Source: Acidobacteriota bacterium
GTDB taxonomy: Bacteria > Acidobacteriota > Terriglobia > Bryobacterales > Bryobacteraceae
Direction of reading: 5' to 3'
DNA: 64,000 nt
NCBI GenBank assembly: GCA_026394015.1
Contig: JAPKZA010000245.1
Location: 31,118 to 95,117 of the forward strand
Within the stretch, counting starts at the first letter, position 1; every line of letters starts with the position of its first letter. Below, piece by piece: positions 60,783 through 64,000 of the stretch. The notes beneath the pieces were generated by a model that saw only the letters and a list, made by a program, of their open reading frames with translations, had not been told where the DNA came from and made no database searches. A program made the translations under genes and the position numbers.

Positions 60783-62216
60783 ATGAGAATCTCCGCCCTG
60801 CTCGCGCTGGCTCTGTTGTGCGACTCGGCCTATGCCCAGCGCATCATCACCTCCCTCACCGCCGGCAACGGCGACGGAGGACCAGCCACCGCCACCCGCT
60901 TCGCCCTCCTCGGCGGAATGGCCTTCGATGCCCTCGGAAACCTCTACTTCAGCGAGCGCGGAGCCCATGCCATTCGCCGCATCACCCCCTCCGGAATAAT
61001 CTCCACCTACGCCGGAAACGGGCAAACCGGCTTCGGCGTTAGTGACGTCGCTGCCACGTCCACCAGCGTAGAGTCTCCCAACACCATCACGCTCGACTCG
61101 CGCGGCAACCTTTTCATCGTGGATACTACCCGCGAACGCATCCGCCGTGTATCACCCAACGGCGTCATCTCCACCCTCGTCTCAGGTGTCCGACCCGAAA
61201 GCATCGCCGTCGACGCCGCTGGAAACCTCTATTTCGCGGATCCCGGCAACGCGCGCATCCGCCGCATCGATCCCGCTGGCATCATCAACACCTTCGCAGG
61301 CAACGGCACTGCCGGCTTCAGCGGAGACGGCGGACCCGCCACCTCCGCAACCATCTCCTACCCCACCGGCATCGCCTTCGACTCGGCCGGAAATCTCCTC
61401 TTCTGCGATCGGGGCAACAATCGTATCCGCCGCATCACCCCGACCGGGATCATCTCGACCGTTGCCGGCAACGGCACAAATGAAACCACCCCCAGTGCCC
61501 TCGCCACCGCCACCGGCCTTCCCCCGCTCAAAACCATCGCCGTCGACTCTGCGGGCAACATCGCATTCGCCCATGACGGCTTCGCCAGCACTTCCCTCTA
61601 CCGCGTCAATACCTCCGGCATCCTGGAATTGCTTGCCCCCTCCGCCCGGCTCGCCGACATCCGCGGTCTCGTCTACGAGACTTCCGGAAATCTCCTCTTC
61701 TCGATGAGCGACCGCATCCACCGGCTCACCCCCGGCGGAAACATCTCCATCGCGTACGGCGGCACCCTGATTGATGGAGCCCCAGCCACCAGCACCCGTC
61801 TACTCCCCGATTACGGCGCTGCCTTTGCCGGCGACGCTGCCGGCAACCTTCTTGTCGGCGATGCCACCAGCCGCATTCTAAGCCTCACCGCCGGCAACCT
61901 CACGACCTACTCCGGCAACGGCCTCTCCAACTACCTCAACCCGACCCCACCCGCCGACGGCGCCGCCATTGGTGCCTTCGTTCACAACAGGCTAACAAGC
62001 CTAACCACAGCTCCCAACGGGGATGTCTACTTCGCGGACTACTACCGCATCTTCCGCGTCACCCTTGTGGGCATCGTCACGGCCATCGCGGGCGACGGCA
62101 CCAACTATAGTATGGGCGACGGAGGGCCTGCAACGTCGGCTGCCATTCTGTCAAGGCAAAGTAGAAAGGTCCCCCGCTGGCAAAGTAGAAAGGTCCCCTT
62201 TTGGCTGGGCTGGTGA
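60783..62216 (+). pseudogene. Exported NHL-repeat protein truncated by mobile DNA
   Basis: ATG 60783 opens a signal peptide (MRISALLALALLCDSAYAQ). A series of NHL/beta-propeller blades follows, with repeats such as FALLGGMAFDALGNLYFSER, SIAVDAAGNLYFADPGNARI and GIAFDSAGNLLFCDRGNNRI. About 455 native residues are read up to 62148, mid-blade. The frame then enters the IS21-like end and stops within 22 codons. The missing part probably held the last blades and a C-terminal domain. The paralog-rich lineage makes such secreted propeller proteins common. Confidence 0.85.
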
Positions 62217-62260
62217 AAATCGCATGTTAGTCTGTTGCTGCCGGTGAAGCGGAGACGGGT
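62149..62260. mobile_element. IS21-like element terminus with 20-bp direct repeats
   Basis: At 62149 the NHL gene is joined to TGTCAAGGCAAAGTAGAAAG. The unit GGCAAAGTAGAAAGGTCCCC occurs twice, at 62155-62174 and 62179-62198, 4 bases apart. Terminal multiple direct repeats starting with TGT are characteristic of IS21-family ends (istA/istB elements). No istA gene follows: within about 120 bases the sequence runs into the IS110-type transposase. This is recollection of the family's terminal pattern, not a search result. Confidence 0.55.
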
Positions 62261-62284
62261 AATGCTGGCGAGCTCGCTGCAGAC

Positions 62285-63459
62285 GACGTTGTTTTTCCAG
62301 TAGCGGAAAAGAATTCGGATCCACTTGAAGGCGAGCGCCCTTACCGCTGTTTTGTGTCTTTTGCCGACTTTGCGTTGCTGTTCATAATACTCGCGTGCCC
62401 ACGGGGAACTGACCATCGAGTGCTGCGCCCATTCGTGGAAGGTCTGCCGCAAAAAGGCTGGGCAGGCCCAGCGGCAATGAACGTGATGCTTCTTGCCACT
62501 GCTGGAGACAACAGGAGCAATGCCGCTGTAGCACTGGATCTGGTAAGCCGATTCATACCTGTCCCGTTGGCTGCCCAGTGCGGCGATCCGTCGGGGTGCG
62601 ATCATTGGACCACTCCGGGAAACGACTTCATGAGCGCGTAGTCTGGATGCTTCTTTGCCAACAAGTCGATCCGCCGGTCATAGTTTGGGATCGCCACCAA
62701 AAGCTGCTTCAGAAGGCCTGCCCAAGCGAGCACGGCCACACTGTAACTGGCAGTGACCGCCTCATCGTGAGTGGCGGCGACCGCCTTCTGGATCTCCTCG
62801 ATCCGTTTGTCCAGGCAGTCCCCTCCGGTGCGGCTGTTGTGACTGGTATAGAACTTGCGGATTGTAGTGGAACGGGACTTCTGTACATCGGATAAAGTTG
62901 GCCAGCGCTCGAAGAACGCCACGGCGATGGGCGAGCCGAGTTCGCTGAACCACTGCAGGGCTTGAGGGAAATACATTTTGAGAGGTGCGGTCAATCGATT
63001 CGTGTACGCCGTCTTCTGGTCTACAAGCTTGCGCCGCTCCTCTACAAGAAACTGGATCGTTCGAGTCTCGACCGTGTCTGTTCGCAGCGGTCGTAGTTTG
63101 TCGCGATGCCTGGCCAGAATATCGAGTATGAGCTGGGCATTGATCGGGTCGTCTTTAGCCCCGGAGGGTCGAAAGCTCTTCCGGTAGTTAGCCAGGGTGC
63201 TGCAATGCACCGGATAGATAATCAGGTGCGGATATTTGGTCAACATGAACACGAGCGGCCCTCTGGATTGTTCGAGCGCGACGGCAATCGGCTGGCCACC
63301 AAAGCGTCCCGCCAGTTCCGCAGCCCAGGCGTCGACGGCCTCGGGTGAATGGGAAAGCGACCCCATTTGTGGTTTCGTTTGCCCGGGGATTTCCATCGCC
63401 CAGACGTGTTTTTGATCGGCCCAATCAATGGCAATCAATGCGGCAAATTGTGGCTCCAT
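62285..63459 (-). pseudogene. IS110-family transposase, frameshifted
   Basis: The N-terminal part (63459 down to 62602) is a DEDD-type catalytic domain: AIDWADQKHVWAM, VALEQSRGPLVFML, GAKDDPINAQLILDIL, and a long helical spacer. It stops at SFPGVVQ. In another frame the typical IS110 C-terminal block follows directly, from RRIAALGSQRDRYESAYQIQ through CYSGIAPVVSSSGKKHH to ALAFKWIRILFRYWKN at about 62285. A single missing base near 62611-62615 (reading SFPGAGP before the block) explains the break. The transposase is probably inactive. Confidence 0.85.
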
Positions 63460-63464
63460 TGCTG

Positions 63465-63620
63465 TCTCTCCGGTTGAGTTTCTGGCAGGCGGGCATTCCT
63501 CACGCGAGGGCCTTATAGTAGAGCCTGGTGTCTGACTTCCAGGCGGAATCTGAGGATTCGTCTGGAGGAATTGCCGACCCGCCGCCCGAGGGTCTAACTT
63601 TAGACATCGAACGCCTGGTT
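63465..63620 (-). other. Structured leader upstream of the IS110 transposase (possible bridge RNA region)
   Basis: The roughly 300 bases between the transposase start (63459) and the next transposase remnant hold no convincing gene. They contain two adjacent inverted repeats: GCCTGG/CCAGGC (63523-63544, 10-base loop) and GAATC/GATTC (63546-63559, TGAG loop). IS110-group elements encode a guide (bridge) RNA in this position, so a structured RNA may lie here. This is inference from the position and the two hairpins only. Confidence 0.3.
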
Positions 63621-63765
63621 GATTCGTTCGTGGCGGCGGGATGCCTGTCCTTGTTCAAGCTGGCAGAAGCGCCGGGCCGAAGCAAGGACAACTTTTCCAC
63701 ACTCCATCGCGGCGACGGCTGTGGAAAACCCTTATCTCAACTTTTCTCCTTTGGAGAAACTATAA

Positions 63766-63891
63766 GGTTGGGTCCAAGACATCAAGCGGTCCCGGTTCGG
63801 CCCCTTGGTCCGATTTGCTTATGGGCTCCCAAAGGATATCGTTGCCGTCACAGCCGCCGTCGAGACCGAATGGAGCAACGGTCAAACGTAA
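63766..63891 (+). pseudogene. ISL3-like transposase C-terminal remnant
   Basis: About 41 codons between two in-frame stops read GWVQDIKRSRFGPLVRFAYG, then LPKDIVAVTAAVETEWSNGQ and T before TAA. The ending TEWSNGQT matches the start of the conserved ISL3 block, normally followed by EGQ and a KRQMYGRA motif. The motif is lost after the stop. Only a scrap of the transposase remains, on the opposite strand to the IS110-type gene. The short run to the window end holds nothing else recognised. Confidence 0.6.
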
Positions 63892-64000
63892 GCGTTCGGC
63901 CAACCCCAGCCTTGCGAATTCCCTTAAACTCGGCTAGGCCTGTTGCCGCCGCCACCAAGCCGACGGGGTCAGTTCGTCCACCTCGCTCACCTTCCGATCC

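Noticed and set aside
62155..62198. Two identical 20-bp repeats considered as a minimal CRISPR
   Set aside because: Only two copies lie 4 bases apart, with no spacer-length gap, no cas genes, and a position at a mobile-element junction starting TGT; they fit an insertion-sequence terminus.
63500..63700. 66-codon minus-strand frame upstream of the IS110 transposase
   Set aside because: Ser/Lys-rich sequence without a domain or ribosome site; the region is better explained as a non-coding leader.

Overview
The window looks like a chromosomal segment of an Acidobacteriota bacterium of the Solibacter/Bryobacter lineage. The evidence is the family mix. There is a VWFA-related secreted protein of acidobacterial type, and there are two astacin-type proteases ending in the Solibacter-type C-terminal domain (TIGR03437). 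DUF1501/DUF1549-DUF1553, DUF1080-NHL, sulfatase and PEP-CTERM genes are also present, all in a high-GC, gene-dense genome. BamA, LpxC and likely outer-membrane barrels show a Gram-negative envelope. No tRNA, rRNA or CRISPR array was seen.

Layout. 1-6.8 kb (minus strand): bamA (cut by the window edge), an RNA-binding protein gene broken by an internal deletion, an ABC exporter, YdcF-like and bPH-like membrane proteins, a CDP-alcohol phosphatidyltransferase and lpxC. 6.9-13.5 kb (plus): polA without a working proofreading site, a cyclophilin lipoprotein, an aldo/keto reductase, a VWFA protein and small secreted proteins, one built of 16-residue repeats. 13.5-20.8 kb: cyclase, DUF1080-NHL protein, universal stress protein, sulfatase plus sodium:solute symporter, and a secreted propeller-like protein. 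20.7-24.3 kb (minus): a candidate 59-residue selenoprotein with an in-frame TGA and a SECIS-like hairpin, then pnp, rpsO and an SDR gene. 24.3-31.6 kb (plus): modB-modC-thiE-like genes, then two tandem astacin proteases, the first frameshifted.

31.5-41.8 kb: an ECF sigma/anti-sigma pair diverges from a ten-gene, end-overlapping operon (GYF-RDD, zinc-ribbon, B-box, DUF4129, DUF4350, MoxR, DUF58, SpoIIM, RDD). 41.8-45.4 kb: a DUF1501 plus DUF1549/DUF1553 pair. 45.5-49.7 kb: a four-gene cassette (polytopic membrane protein, processive GT2, bactofilin-like protein, outer-membrane barrel) that reads as a polysaccharide synthesis and export unit. 49.7-60.7 kb: PEP-CTERM lectin, radical SAM protein, LolA-like protein, acyl-CoA dehydrogenase, Wzm/Wzt-like ABC exporter, small membrane proteins, a two-gene GatC-like/amidase pair whose amidase lacks its nucleophilic serine, a GMC dehydrogenase with its small subunit, TfoX-like and YiaAB proteins.

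60.8-64 kb is a mobile-element pile-up. An NHL-repeat gene is cut by an IS21-like end, followed by a frameshifted IS110-family transposase with a possible structured leader and a short ISL3-like transposase remnant.

The most novel candidates are the small selenoprotein at 20.8 kb, the serine-less amidase, the zinc-module MoxR operon and the GT2/bactofilin/barrel cassette. All functional statements come from motif reading; no database search was run.
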